DNA from: Streptomyces lucensis JCM 4490
GTDB taxonomy: Bacteria > Actinomycetota > Actinomycetes > Streptomycetales > Streptomycetaceae
DNA length: 64,000 bases
NCBI RefSeq assembly: GCF_014650035.1
Contig: NZ_BMUE01000013.1
Location: 152,417-216,416 of the forward strand
Direction: 5' to 3'
Made by a program: the position numbers and the translations under genes. Below the pieces are notes generated by a model. That model searched no databases, was not told the DNA's origin, and saw nothing but the letters and a program-made list of their open reading frames with translations. Below are positions 50,496 to 64,000 of this stretch, one piece after another. The stretch's first letter is position 1. Each line of letters starts with the position of its first letter.

Positions 50496-53234
50496 CTACC
50501 CCTCAGTCTCCCCGCGAAGCACGGCCAGCACGCCGTCCAGCTCGTCGGGTTTCACAAGAACGTCACGTGCCTTGGAGCCCTCGCTCGGTCCCACGATGTT
50601 GCGGGACTCCATGAGGTCCATCAGCCGCCCGGCCTTGGCGAAGCCGACGCGCAGCTTGCGCTGGAGCATGGACGTCGAACCGAACTGGGTGGAGACCACC
50701 AGCTCGGCCGCCTGGCACAGCAGGTCGAGGTCGTCGCCGATGTCCTCGTCGATCTCCTTCTTCTGCTTGGTGCCGACGGTCACGTCGTCCCGGAAGACGG
50801 GCGCCATCTGGTCCTTGCAGTGCTGGACGACGGCCGCGACCTCCTCCTCGGTCACGAACGCGCCCTGCATACGGGTCGGCTTGTTCGCGCCCATCGGCAG
50901 GAACAGGCCGTCGCCCTTGCCGATCAGCTTCTCGGCGCCCGGCTGGTCGAGGATGACCCGGGAGTCGGCGAGCGAGGAGGTGGCGAACGCCAGCCGGGAG
51001 GGCACGTTGGCCTTGATCAGGCCGGTGACCACGTCGACCGACGGACGCTGGGTGGCGAGGACCAGGTGGATGCCGGCGGCGCGCGCGAGCTGCGTGATGC
51101 GCACGATGGCGTCCTCGACGTCACGCGGGGCGACCATCATCAGGTCGGCCAGCTCGTCGACGATCACCAGCAGGTAGGGGTACGGCTGCAGCTCCCGCTC
51201 GCTGCCCTCGGGCGGCTTGACCTTGCCCTCGCGGACCGCGCGGTTGAAGTCGTCGATGTGCCGGTAGCCGTAGGCGGCGAGGTCGTCGTAGCGCAGGTCC
51301 ATCTCGCGCACGACCCACTGGAGGGCCTCGGCGGCCCGCTTGGGGTTGGTGATGATCGGCGTGATCAGGTGCGGGATGCCCTCGTAGGCGGTCAGCTCCA
51401 CGCGTTTGGGGTCGACCAGGATCATCCGGACGTCCTCCGGGGTCGCCCGCATCATGACCGAGGTGATCAGGCAGTTGATGCAGGACGACTTGCCGGAGCC
51501 GGTGGCGCCCGCGACCAGCATGTGCGGCATCTTGGCCAGCGAGTGCATCACGTACCCGCCTTCGACGTCCTTGCCGAAGGCGACCAGCATCGGGTCGTCG
51601 TCCTCGGCGGACTCCGCGAGGCGCAGCACGTCACCGAGGTTGACCATCTCCCGGTCGGTGTTCGGGATCTCGATGCCCACCGCGGACTTGCCGGGGATGG
51701 GGCTGATGATCCGCACGTCCGGGCTGGCGACGGCGTACGCGATGTTCTTGGTCAGCGCGGTGATCCGCTCGACCTTCACGGCGGGGCCGAGTTCCACCTC
51801 GTAGCGGGTGACCGTCGGGCCGCGCGTGAAGCCGGTGACGGCCGCGTCGACCTTGAACTCGGTGAAGACCTGGGTGAGCGAGGCGACGACGGCGTCGTTG
51901 GCCGCGCTGCGCGCCTTGCCGGGGCCGCCGCGCGTGAGCAGGTCCAGGGAGGGCAGCGCGTAGGTGATGTCCCCGGAGAGCTGGAGCTGCTCCGCGCGTG
52001 CTGGCAGCTCGCGGGGCTGGTCGGGGGCCTTCTTGGTGAGGTCGGGGACCGTGCCGGTCCTGAGCCTGTCCTGCTGGGGGCGGGCGGCCGGGACCGGCGT
52101 GCTCTCGGGGGCGGGCTCGGGCGCGGGCACCGGGGTGGTGTCCTCCCGGCCGCCGGCGCTGACGCCCTGGGTGAGGTCCGCGACGACCGGTGACGGGGGC
52201 ATGCCGTGCAGGACGGCACCGTCCAGCGCCGCGGCGGCCGCCGCGGCGACGTCCACGGCGTCCATCCGCCGCCGCGGATCCGGCTGGGGCACCGCGGAGC
52301 GCCGGGGGCGTCCACGGCGCTGCGTGAGCGCCTCCTCCTCGGCTCCGTCGACGTCGTACGCCTGAGGGGCGCCGGCGCGCCTGCGGGGGCGCGCGGGAAG
52401 CGCCTCACGCCACTGCTCGTCGTAGCGCTCCTCGTCGTCGGTGAACTCCGTCTCCTCCGGTTCGCTGAGCAGGCCCAGGCTCACGCCGAGCGCCCGCAAC
52501 CGCTGCGGGATGGCGTTGACCGGGGTGGCGGTCACCACCAGCAGACCGAAGACCGTCAGCAGCACCAGCAGCGGCACGGCGAGCACGTCCGTCATGGCGA
52601 AGGTCAGCGGGGTCGCCGCCGCCCAGCCGATGAGGCCACCGGCGTCCTGTATGGCCTGCATGCCCTCGCTGCGCGCGGGCGAGCCGCAGGCGATGTGGAT
52701 CTGACCCAGCACGCCGATGACGAGCGCGGACAGACCGATCACGATCCGCCCGTTGGCCTCCGGCTTCTCCGGATGCCGGATGAACCGTACGGCGATCACC
52801 GCGAGCAGTATCGGGACCAGCAGGTCGAGCCGGCCGAAGGCGCCGGTGACCAGCATCTCCACCAGTTCGCCGACCGGACCCTTCAGGTCCGCCCAGGTGC
52901 CGGCGGCGACGATCAGGGCGATGCCGAAGAGCAGCAGCGCCACGCCGTCCTTGCGGTGGGCCGGGTCGAGGTTCCTGGCGCCCTGCCCTATGCCGCGGAA
53001 GACGGCGCCGACGGCGTGCGCGAGCCCGAGCCAGAGAGCGCGCGCGAGCCGGTACACACCCCCGGTGGGGCTGGGAGCCGGCCTGGGCGGCACCGCCTTC
53101 TTCGCCGGAACCTTCCTGGCGGGCGCCTTCTTGGCCGGGGCCTTCTTCGCGGCGGCCTTCCGCGCCGCAGCCTTCGCGGGCGCGGCCGCCTTCTTCGCCG
53201 GCGGCTTCTTGGCTGCGGAGGGACGTGAGGCCAT
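50496..53234 (-). CDS. ftsK: DNA translocase FtsK/SpoIIIE family
   Basis: FtsK pumps DNA through closing septa; in Streptomyces it clears chromosomes during sporulation septation. The 912-residue protein begins with a Lys/Ala-rich segment of repeated PAKKA/ARKAAAKK units (about 7-45). Four membrane spans follow (about 85-240), then a long Pro/Ala/Asp-rich linker, and the motor domain with Walker A AGATGSGKSSC, LVIVDELADLMM (Walker B) and LATQRPSVDVVTG. The C-terminal gamma winged helix is QFGSTSMLQRKLRVGFAKAGRL. TAACCT (53242-53247) lies 7 nt before the ATG, with no SD, so the transcript may be leaderless. Confidence 0.95.
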   Translation of the reverse strand: MASRPSAAKKPPAKKAAAPAKAAARKAAAKKAPAKKAPARKVPAKKAVPPRPAPSPTGGVYRLARALWLGLAHAVGAVFRGIGQGARNLDPAHRKDGVALLLFGIALIVAAGTWADLKGPVGELVEMLVTGAFGRLDLLVPILLAVIAVRFIRHPEKPEANGRIVIGLSALVIGVLGQIHIACGSPARSEGMQAIQDAGGLIGWAAATPLTFAMTDVLAVPLLVLLTVFGLLVVTATPVNAIPQRLRALGVSLGLLSEPEETEFTDDEERYDEQWREALPARPRRRAGAPQAYDVDGAEEEALTQRRGRPRRSAVPQPDPRRRMDAVDVAAAAAAALDGAVLHGMPPSPVVADLTQGVSAGGREDTTPVPAPEPAPESTPVPAARPQQDRLRTGTVPDLTKKAPDQPRELPARAEQLQLSGDITYALPSLDLLTRGGPGKARSAANDAVVASLTQVFTEFKVDAAVTGFTRGPTVTRYEVELGPAVKVERITALTKNIAYAVASPDVRIISPIPGKSAVGIEIPNTDREMVNLGDVLRLAESAEDDDPMLVAFGKDVEGGYVMHSLAKMPHMLVAGATGSGKSSCINCLITSVMMRATPEDVRMILVDPKRVELTAYEGIPHLITPIITNPKRAAEALQWVVREMDLRYDDLAAYGYRHIDDFNRAVREGKVKPPEGSERELQPYPYLLVIVDELADLMMVAPRDVEDAIVRITQLARAAGIHLVLATQRPSVDVVTGLIKANVPSRLAFATSSLADSRVILDQPGAEKLIGKGDGLFLPMGANKPTRMQGAFVTEEEVAAVVQHCKDQMAPVFRDDVTVGTKQKKEIDEDIGDDLDLLCQAAELVVSTQFGSTSMLQRKLRVGFAKAGRLMDLMESRNIVGPSEGSKARDVLVKPDELDGVLAVLRGETEG

Positions 53235-53358
53235 GGGTGTGAGGTTACCGGGGGAGACGACGGCGGACACGTGTGCCCACTGCTTCACCCGTTCGTGTCG
53301 CCCCTGACGCGGCACGGAACTGACGCACGCTCACGGGCAACTGCCGCCCCCGCCCACG

Positions 53359-54036
53359 TCAGTTCTGGGTCGGTGGGGACCCACCGGCACCCGTGCCCGG
53401 CTCCAGCGCGTCGAGCGCGCGGCGCAACCCGGTCAGCTTGCGCTCCAGATGGGCCGCCGTCGCCACCGCCGCCGCGTCCGCCGAGTCGTCGTCCAGTTGC
53501 TTGGACAGCGCCTCCGCCTGCTCCTCGACCGCCGCGAGCCGCGCGGACAGCTCGGCGAGCAGCCCGGCGGACTCCTTGCCGCCGACCGCGCCCTTGCCGC
53601 CACCCTCCAGCTGCAACCGCAGCAGCGCCGCCTGCTCACGCAGCTGGCAGTTCTTCATGTACAGCTCGACGAACACCGAGACCTTGGCGCGCAGCACCCA
53701 CGGGTCGAACGGCTTGGAGATGTAGTCCACCGCGCCCGCCGCATAACCCCGGAAGGTGTGGTGCGGGCCGTGGTTGATCGCCGTGAGGAAGATGATCGGG
53801 ATGTCCCGGGTCCGCTCACGCCGCTTGATGTGTGCCGCCGTCTCGAACCCGTCCATGCCCGGCATCTGGACGTCCAGCAGAATGACCGCGAAATCGTCCG
53901 TGAGCAGTGCCTTGAGCGCTTCCTCCCCGGACGATGCCCGTACCAGCGTCTGATCGAGCGCAGAGAGGATGGCCTCCAGCGCCAGCAGATTCTCCGGCCG
54001 GTCATCGACCAGGAGGATCTTGGCCTTCTGCACCAT
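53359..54036 (-). CDS. osaB: Response regulator OsaB
   Basis: The 225-residue regulator has a receiver domain (VDDRPENLLALEAIL, phosphoacceptor Asp about 54 in VILLDVQMPGMDG, FLTAIN, SKPFDPWVL) followed by a coiled-coil region rich in Ala, Glu, Leu and Arg (about 135-210) and no DNA-binding domain. In S. coelicolor, OsaB with OsaA is required for osmoadaptation and aerial development. It follows osaA by about 295 bp on the same strand. Output is probably by protein-protein contact through the coiled coil. The ATG at 54036 has GAGGAGGG upstream. Confidence 0.92.
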   Translation of the reverse strand: MVQKAKILLVDDRPENLLALEAILSALDQTLVRASSGEEALKALLTDDFAVILLDVQMPGMDGFETAAHIKRRERTRDIPIIFLTAINHGPHHTFRGYAAGAVDYISKPFDPWVLRAKVSVFVELYMKNCQLREQAALLRLQLEGGGKGAVGGKESAGLLAELSARLAAVEEQAEALSKQLDDDSADAAAVATAAHLERKLTGLRRALDALEPGTGAGGSPPTQN

Positions 54037-54331
54037 GGCCCGCCCTCCTCGCCCCGGCGGTACACCGGGCGCCGCCCCAGGGGACGACTCCCTTTCGCCG
54101 CCCGTCCTTGTGCCGGTCATCGTAGCCGCACCCCGCCCGTCGCCACACCCTGTCACCGCGATGTCACTGTGCACACAAGGAAAACGCGGCGGGCACCCGG
54201 ATGGTTCCCGGAATCCACGGTTCCCGCTCGTCCGGGACCCCTGCCGACCGGGGCCCCCTACGCCCCGCGAGTTCCCACGCGTCCGGCGCGCGTCGCCGCC
54301 GCCGCGTCCGTCCCCGCGGGAGCCGCCACCG

Positions 54332-59800
<5,469 letters not shown>

Positions 59801-60211
59801 TGTGTCCCTCCCGGAGGGGTCGACCGTTACTGCTGTGCTGGGCCCGCTTGGGCGCCGGCATACCGTTCACCGGCATACCGGGCGCTTCCGCGTTCCGGTT
59901 ACTGCTGGGTATTTCTGCCAGACGAGATCCGGCCACACCAGGGGCTGCTGCCCGCCGTACACGGAACACACGCAGTCCCGCCCCGACCTCCATCACAAGC
60001 CTGCCCAGTGTTTCACCTCGTCCGAACCAGGCCATAACAGTTCGGCAGCTTCGCACATCGTCCGCCCACCCTGGGGGGTAATCACCGGCGACCGGCATCC
60101 GCTCGGACGGCGAAGGTAAGTAACCTTGCATGCGGCTGTCCAGCCGCACCGGTCCGACCGGCCTGGGCGGTGGCACGAGCACGAGCTGGCATCGGAGGGC
60201 GGCCGCAGACC
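59801..60211. promoter_or_regulatory. Divergent osaA/osaC regulatory region
   Basis: About 410 bp between leftward osaA and rightward osaC. No small gene is supported. I find no convincing SigB-type promoter here by eye, although osaC is linked to SigB in S. coelicolor. An inverted repeat AAGGT (60113-60117), AAGTA, ACCTT (60123-60127) lies upstream of osaC. The osaC SD is GGAGGG (60194-60199). Confidence 0.5.
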
Positions 60212-62971
60212 ATGACCACCGGACTGATCCCGGGGGGACAGACCCCGGAGCCACGGCCGACGGACGAGCCGATGCCGCAGCAGCGGCGCGGGCCTGCCGG
60301 CCACGGGGACCCGCACGTCGACGACCGGCCGAGGAGTTCTGTGATCACCGCGCGCGCGGCCGCCAGCTTCGAGCCCGTCGGGCGATCGGTCGCGACCGCC
60401 CGGTCCTTCGTCCGCGACACACTGCAGGGCTGGGGTTTCGCCGACATCGTGGACGACGCCGTCGTCCTCACCAGCGAACTGGTGACCAACGCCGTCGTCC
60501 ACGCCGGCACGCACGCCGACGTGCTGTGCCTGCGCACCGAGGACGGAGTCCGCGTCGAGGTCTCCGACCGCTACCCGGAGCGCGAGGTCCCGATCCAGCA
60601 CTCCACCGCGGTCACGGGCAACCCCGACCGCGAGGGCGGCCGCGGCCTGCAGCTGTGCGCGGCGCTGGCCACGCGCTGGGGGGTGGACTACACGCCCACC
60701 CACAAGGACGTCTGGTTCCAGCTCGACCTGCCCGAACGCGCGGTGGGCACCCGCAGCGCCGGACCGCCGCTGCCCGCCGATCTCCTCCCGCTGGCCGACG
60801 GCCGGGTCCGCGTCGCGGTCCTCCAGGTCGACCGGAAAGGCGCCGTCACCTCCTGGAACGAGGACGCCGAGGACCTCTTCGGCTTCGCGTCCGCCGAGGT
60901 CGTCGGCAAACCCCTCACCGAACTCGCGGCCTGGCCGCACACCCCCGGCACGGGTACCGGCGTCGCCGAGGCGCTGCAGCTCTCCCGCTGGGAGGGCAGC
61001 TACGGCATCCGCGGCGCCGACGGCCGGGTGGTCCGGGTGTACGCCTCCCACCTCCGGGTCCGGGACACGGGCGGCGAGCCCTCCACCGTCTGCCTCCTGG
61101 TACGGGACGACGAGCGCGCCGTCCTGCAGACCCCGGCCCGCGTCCCCGCCGGCGACCAGGCCCCGGCCTCCGACGGGCAGAGCGCCGACCCGTTCGAGGT
61201 GTTCATCGGCTCCCCCGCCCCGGACGACCTCGACGGCCTGCTGCAGCGCACGGTGGAACGCGCCCGGGACATGCTCGACGCCGACTCCGCGTTCCTGCTG
61301 CTCGCCACCGACGACGAGACGGAGCTGGAAGTCCGCGCCTCGACCGGCCTGCCCTCCGCCCGCCAGCGCTTCGCCCGCGTCCCCGTCGAGGCCGGCCCGG
61401 GCCGCTACGGCTCGGCGCGCATGCCCGCCGTACACGACGACCTGACGGCCGTTCCCGGCGCGGTGCCGCTGCTGAGCGGCACCGGCATGCGCTCGGTGGT
61501 CACGGTGCCACTCAAGGTCGAGGGCCGCCTCACCGGTTCTCTCGGCGTCGCCGCCGAGGCGCCCGGCCGGTACTCCAACGAGGAGGCGCTGCGCCTGCAG
61601 TTCGCCGCCGACCGGATCGCACTGGCCGTCGAGTCGGCCCGCCTGGGCGAGCTGGAGCGGTTGCGCCGCGGCTCCCTGAGCTTCCTGGTCGAGGCCTCGG
61701 ACCTCCTGGCCGGCACCCTGGACCGCGACCAGACGCTGGCCCTGATGGCCCAGATGACGGTCCCCACGCTGGCCACCTGGTGCGCGGTCTACACGATCGC
61801 CGACCAGGCCTCCGAGCCTTACCTGTCCTATGTGCTGCACGAGGACGAGGAACTGATCGACGGCATCAAGTCGCTGCTGTCGAAGATCGCCCCGCCGGAC
61901 CCGGTGCCCACTCCGGGGGCCCGCGTCTGGACCGCCCCGGCCGAGGTGGCCCACCAGGCGGCCCTGCGCAGCTCCATGCGCAGCCTCGGCCTCTCCGGCG
62001 GCCCGACGCGCCAGGTCGCCTCGGGCATCGGCCCGACGCTGGCGACGGCGGGGGCGGTCGGCGGCGAGACGGTGGTGCTGCCTCTGGTGGCCCGCAACCG
62101 CGTCATCGGCATGCTGACCCTCGGCAAGCCCACCGACGAGCACTTCCGCCAGGAGATCCTGGAACTCGCCGAGGACCTGAGCCGCCGGGCCGCCCTCGCG
62201 CTGGACAACGCCCGCCTGTATTCGGAGCGCACGGCCATCAGCCAGGCTCTGCAGCGCAGCCTGCTGCCGCCCGAGACTCCGCACATCGAGGGTATCGAGG
62301 TGGAGGTCATCTACCGCGCGGCCGGCGAGGGCAACGAGGTGGGCGGCGACTTCTACGACGTCTTCCCCATCGGCGACGACGCTTACGGCTTCGCCATCGG
62401 CGACGTCTGCGGCACGGGCCCCAACGCGGCGGCGGTCACCGGTCTCGCCCGGCACGCCCTGCGCCTGCTGGCCCGCGAGGGCCTGAACGGCCCGGCGGTG
62501 CTGGAGCGCCTCAACTCGGCGATCCTCGACGAGGGCGACCGCAGCCGCTTCCTGACCCTCCTCTACGGCGAGTTGCGCCCGCAGCCGGACGGCGGCGCCG
62601 AGCTGAAGGTGGTCTGCGCCGGCCATCCGCTGCCGCTGCGTCTGCGCCAGGACGGCACGGTCGTGGCGGCGGCCGAACCGCAGCCGCTGCTGGGTGTCAT
62701 CGAGGACCTGGAGCTGTACGAGGAGACGGTCACCCTGGACCCCGGTGACGTGCTCCTCTGTGTGACGGACGGCGTCACCGAACGTCGTGAGGGCACGCGC
62801 ATGCTGGGCGACGACGGTCTCGCCGACGTGCTCACCACGTGCACGGGTCTCACGGCGGGCGCGGTGGCGGCGCGGATCATGCGTGCGGTGGAGCGTTTCG
62901 CGTCGGACGCGCCCTCGGACGACATGGCGATTCTGGCGATGCGGGTACCGGGAATCCACCCGGAGACATGA
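60212..62971 (+). CDS. osaC: Multidomain regulator OsaC (RsbW kinase, PAS, GAF, PP2C)
   Basis: The 919-residue protein has an N-terminal RsbW-like HATPase (about 45-165: SELVTNAVVHAG and GRGLQLCAALATRWG), a PAS domain (about 195-300: SWNEDAEDLFGF), two GAF domains (about 340-480 and 490-680) and a C-terminal SpoIIE/RsbU PP2C phosphatase (about 690-915: GGDFYDVFPIG, GDVCGTG, SDDMAILAMR). In S. coelicolor, OsaC is needed to switch SigB activity off after osmotic stress. The ATG at 60212 has GGAGGG 12 nt upstream; an in-frame GTG lies at 60170. It is divergent from osaA. Confidence 0.93.
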   Translation: MTTGLIPGGQTPEPRPTDEPMPQQRRGPAGHGDPHVDDRPRSSVITARAAASFEPVGRSVATARSFVRDTLQGWGFADIVDDAVVLTSELVTNAVVHAGTHADVLCLRTEDGVRVEVSDRYPEREVPIQHSTAVTGNPDREGGRGLQLCAALATRWGVDYTPTHKDVWFQLDLPERAVGTRSAGPPLPADLLPLADGRVRVAVLQVDRKGAVTSWNEDAEDLFGFASAEVVGKPLTELAAWPHTPGTGTGVAEALQLSRWEGSYGIRGADGRVVRVYASHLRVRDTGGEPSTVCLLVRDDERAVLQTPARVPAGDQAPASDGQSADPFEVFIGSPAPDDLDGLLQRTVERARDMLDADSAFLLLATDDETELEVRASTGLPSARQRFARVPVEAGPGRYGSARMPAVHDDLTAVPGAVPLLSGTGMRSVVTVPLKVEGRLTGSLGVAAEAPGRYSNEEALRLQFAADRIALAVESARLGELERLRRGSLSFLVEASDLLAGTLDRDQTLALMAQMTVPTLATWCAVYTIADQASEPYLSYVLHEDEELIDGIKSLLSKIAPPDPVPTPGARVWTAPAEVAHQAALRSSMRSLGLSGGPTRQVASGIGPTLATAGAVGGETVVLPLVARNRVIGMLTLGKPTDEHFRQEILELAEDLSRRAALALDNARLYSERTAISQALQRSLLPPETPHIEGIEVEVIYRAAGEGNEVGGDFYDVFPIGDDAYGFAIGDVCGTGPNAAAVTGLARHALRLLAREGLNGPAVLERLNSAILDEGDRSRFLTLLYGELRPQPDGGAELKVVCAGHPLPLRLRQDGTVVAAAEPQPLLGVIEDLELYEETVTLDPGDVLLCVTDGVTERREGTRMLGDDGLADVLTTCTGLTAGAVAARIMRAVERFASDAPSDDMAILAMRVPGIHPET

Positions 62972-62972
62972 G

Positions 62973-63003
62973 AAAGGCCCCACCCGGAAGGGTGGGGCCT
63001 TTT
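62973..63003 (+). terminator. Terminator of osaC
   Basis: A perfect 13-bp stem with GGAA loop (left arm 62973-62985, right arm 62990-63002) ending in TTT begins 2 nt past the osaC stop. It lies 7 nt from the convergent tRNA gene's 3' end, so it may also stop leftward transcripts. Confidence 0.9.
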
Positions 63004-63009
63004 CGCTGG

Positions 63010-63082
63010 AGCCCCCAAACGGAATCGAACCGTTGACCTTCTCCTTACCATGGAGACGCTCTGCCGACTGAGCTATAGGGGC
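63010..63082 (-). tRNA. tRNA-Thr (GGT)
   Basis: Read leftward from 63082, the 73-nt gene folds as a standard cloverleaf: acceptor GCCCCTA/TGGGGGC, D arm GCTC/GAGC, anticodon stem TCTCC/GGAGA with loop ATGGTAA (anticodon GGT, threonine ACC/ACT) and T arm AACGG-TTCGATT-CCGTT. CCA is not encoded. TACAGT (63127-63122) about 40 nt upstream is a plausible -10 element. Confidence 0.97.
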
Positions 63083-63168
63083 CTGCCGTTTTCGGGGCTT
63101 TCCCCCCGTGGCGACGAAGAAACTGTACCCCGAACAGGCTCGGGTTCCCAAATGCGTTCGGTGCGCGT

Positions 63169-63846
63169 TCAGAAGGCGGGCTGCAGGAGCCCGCCGAGCG
63201 CGTTGCAGGCCGACACGATGCGCTGCATCTCCCGCTTCGTGAGCGTGGCGTCCACGGGGAGCGCGAGGGTCTCGTCGGCGGCCTGTTCGGTCTGCGGCAG
63301 CGAGACGCACCGCCGGAATTCGGGCAGCCGGTGCACGGGCGTCTTCACCGGTACCCGGCAGTCAACTCCCCTGCTGCGTATGGCGCGTGCGAAGGCGTCC
63401 CGGTCAGGCCGGCCGTTTCCCGGCACTCGTACGACGTACTGCTGGTAGGTGTGCCCGTCGCCGCCGTCCGGCGTCCGTACGCCTCTGAGCTTGCTGTCGA
63501 GGTACGCGGCTCGTTCCCTGCGTTGCGCTATCTCGTCGTACGGCGCCTCGGACTCTCCCTGCTCCAGCACCAGCGTCCCGTGCCGCTGCCCCAGCGCGTG
63601 CAACCGCCGGATGTCGGCCTGCCGTCCGAAGCGGTGCACGGCAACGACCGCGGCCGTGCGGGACGTTACGGCGGCTTCGACCGCATCGGGGTCGAGGCAG
63701 TAGGTCAGCGGATCTATGTCGGCGAACACCGGCAGCGCCCCGGCCAGGGTCACGGCCTCCGCCACCTCTACGTTCCCGAAGGCCGGTACGACGACCTCGT
63801 CACCGACACCGACGCCGGCGGCCCTGAGCATGGCTGCAGTTCCCAT
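63169..63846 (-). CDS. Shortened DegT/DnrJ/EryC1-like protein lacking PLP lysine region
   Basis: The 225-residue protein matches the sugar aminotransferase DegT/StrS family at both ends. GTAAMLRAAGVGVGDEVVVPAF opens it, then VFADIDPLTYCLDPDAVEAA and AVVAVHRFG. The C-terminus has HTYQQYVVR, CRVPVKTPVHRLPEF and LALPVDATLTKREMQRIV. About 100 residues that normally hold the active-site region and PLP-binding lysine are absent: LVLEQGESEAPYDEI runs straight into the SKLRGVR segment. The usual N-terminal arm is also missing. It is probably not a functional aminotransferase. The ATG at 63846 is chosen; the extension to 63894 runs into the rrn terminator zone. Confidence 0.75.
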   Translation of the reverse strand: MGTAAMLRAAGVGVGDEVVVPAFGNVEVAEAVTLAGALPVFADIDPLTYCLDPDAVEAAVTSRTAAVVAVHRFGRQADIRRLHALGQRHGTLVLEQGESEAPYDEIAQRRERAAYLDSKLRGVRTPDGGDGHTYQQYVVRVPGNGRPDRDAFARAIRSRGVDCRVPVKTPVHRLPEFRRCVSLPQTEQAADETLALPVDATLTKREMQRIVSACNALGGLLQPAF

Positions 63847-63892
63847 GCCTGGGATGCTGGGCGGGCAACGTGAACGACACGTTAAGAGAAAC

Positions 63893-63936
63893 AAAAAAAG
63901 GTCGGACCCCGAACCGAAGTTCGGGATCCGACCTTT
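63893..63936 (-). terminator. rrn operon terminator
   Basis: An 18-bp stem with one mismatch (63919-63936 with 63897-63914, CGAA loop) is followed, reading leftward, by a T tract (A run at 63893-63899 on the plus strand). It lies just past the 5S rRNA 3' end. Confidence 0.93.
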
Positions 63937-63944
63937 GAAGAATT

Positions 63945-64000
63945 GTTCGGCGGCGTCCTACTCTCCCACAGGGTCCCCCCTGCAGTACCATCGGCGCTGT
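63945..64000 (-). rRNA. rrf: 5S ribosomal RNA, 3' part (cut by window edge)
   Basis: The last 56 nt match, on the minus strand, the 3' half of Streptomyces 5S rRNA: GCGCCGATGGTACTGCAGG, then GGGACCCTGTGGGAGAG and the terminal CGCCGCCGAAC. The rest of the rrn operon must lie to the right of the window and is transcribed leftward. Confidence 0.95.

Noticed and set aside
59993..63310. A 1105-codon leftward frame antisense to osaC that also spans the tRNA-Thr gene
   Set aside because: It contradicts the clear OsaC domains and the tRNA; it is a codon-bias artefact.
63847..63894. N-terminal extension of the DegT-like gene
   Set aside because: It runs toward the rrn terminator zone, begins 15-16 codons before the conserved GTAA motif and has no SD; it does not restore the missing family N-terminus.

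Overview
The window is core chromosome of a high-GC actinomycete, almost certainly Streptomyces. The evidence is very high third-position GC, frequent GTG starts, 12 or more apparently leaderless genes, and a gene order that matches, as I recall it, the S. coelicolor SCO5799-SCO5746 region (hflX, rshA, dapF, miaA, miaB, gluABCD, recA-recX, lhr-nei, clgR, cinA, pgsA, rimO, ftsK, osaBAC, then an rrn operon). There is no transposase, prophage, integrase or CRISPR array. The species-level assignment is inference.

Layout. 1-8.7 kb: the 5' part of a class III aminotransferase, a secreted trypsin-like lipoprotein, HflX GTPase, a secreted M1 peptidase, a RelA/SpoT homologue (RshA type) and DapF. 8.7-14.2 kb: a membrane protein, MiaA, an orphan antitoxin-like protein, a LigB-like protein, MiaB, and CbtA/CbtB under a cobalamin riboswitch. 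14.4-19 kb: a histidine-phosphatase-fold protein without its catalytic histidines, a PP2C phosphatase, DUF6204, MarR, a lipoprotein and a MazG-like protein. 19-26 kb: a TAXI solute-binding protein, the GluR/GluK two-component system and the divergent gluABCD glutamate ABC transporter. 26-29 kb: an FAD monooxygenase and a cysteine dioxygenase-rhodanese pair. 29-35.5 kb: an orphan FtsX-type permease, recX, recA and an AI-2E family permease. 35.5-45 kb: DUF3046, an alpha/alpha-toroid protein, AzlCD, an AraC regulator, Lhr helicase, Nei and a small membrane protein. 45.3-53.2 kb: Dps, ClgR, CinA, PgsA, RimO, a RodZ-like protein and FtsK. 53.3-63 kb: the osmoadaptation genes osaB, osaA and divergent osaC. 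63-64 kb: tRNA-Thr(GGT), a short DegT-like protein, the rrn terminator and the 3' end of 5S rRNA.

The genes form functional groups: tRNA modification (miaA, miaB) and ribosomal protein modification (rimO); DNA repair (recA-recX, lhr-nei); glutamate sensing and uptake; cysteine breakdown; cobalt uptake controlled by B12; and osmotic or general stress signalling.

The most notable item is a feature absent from ordinary gene calls. It is an apparently leaderless 28-codon ORF (27900-27986) ending in a cysteine-rich tail, sitting between a TTGACC-N17-TGTACT promoter and the cysteine dioxygenase-rhodanese operon. It looks like a cysteine-responsive attenuator for a cysteine catabolic operon. Other points worth a second look are the histidine-less phosphatase fold beside the B12 riboswitch, a DegT-like protein lacking the PLP-lysine region, a near-LexA box inside the recA promoter, two short tandem arrays in convergent gaps, and about 12 HAMP-type units in OsaA.
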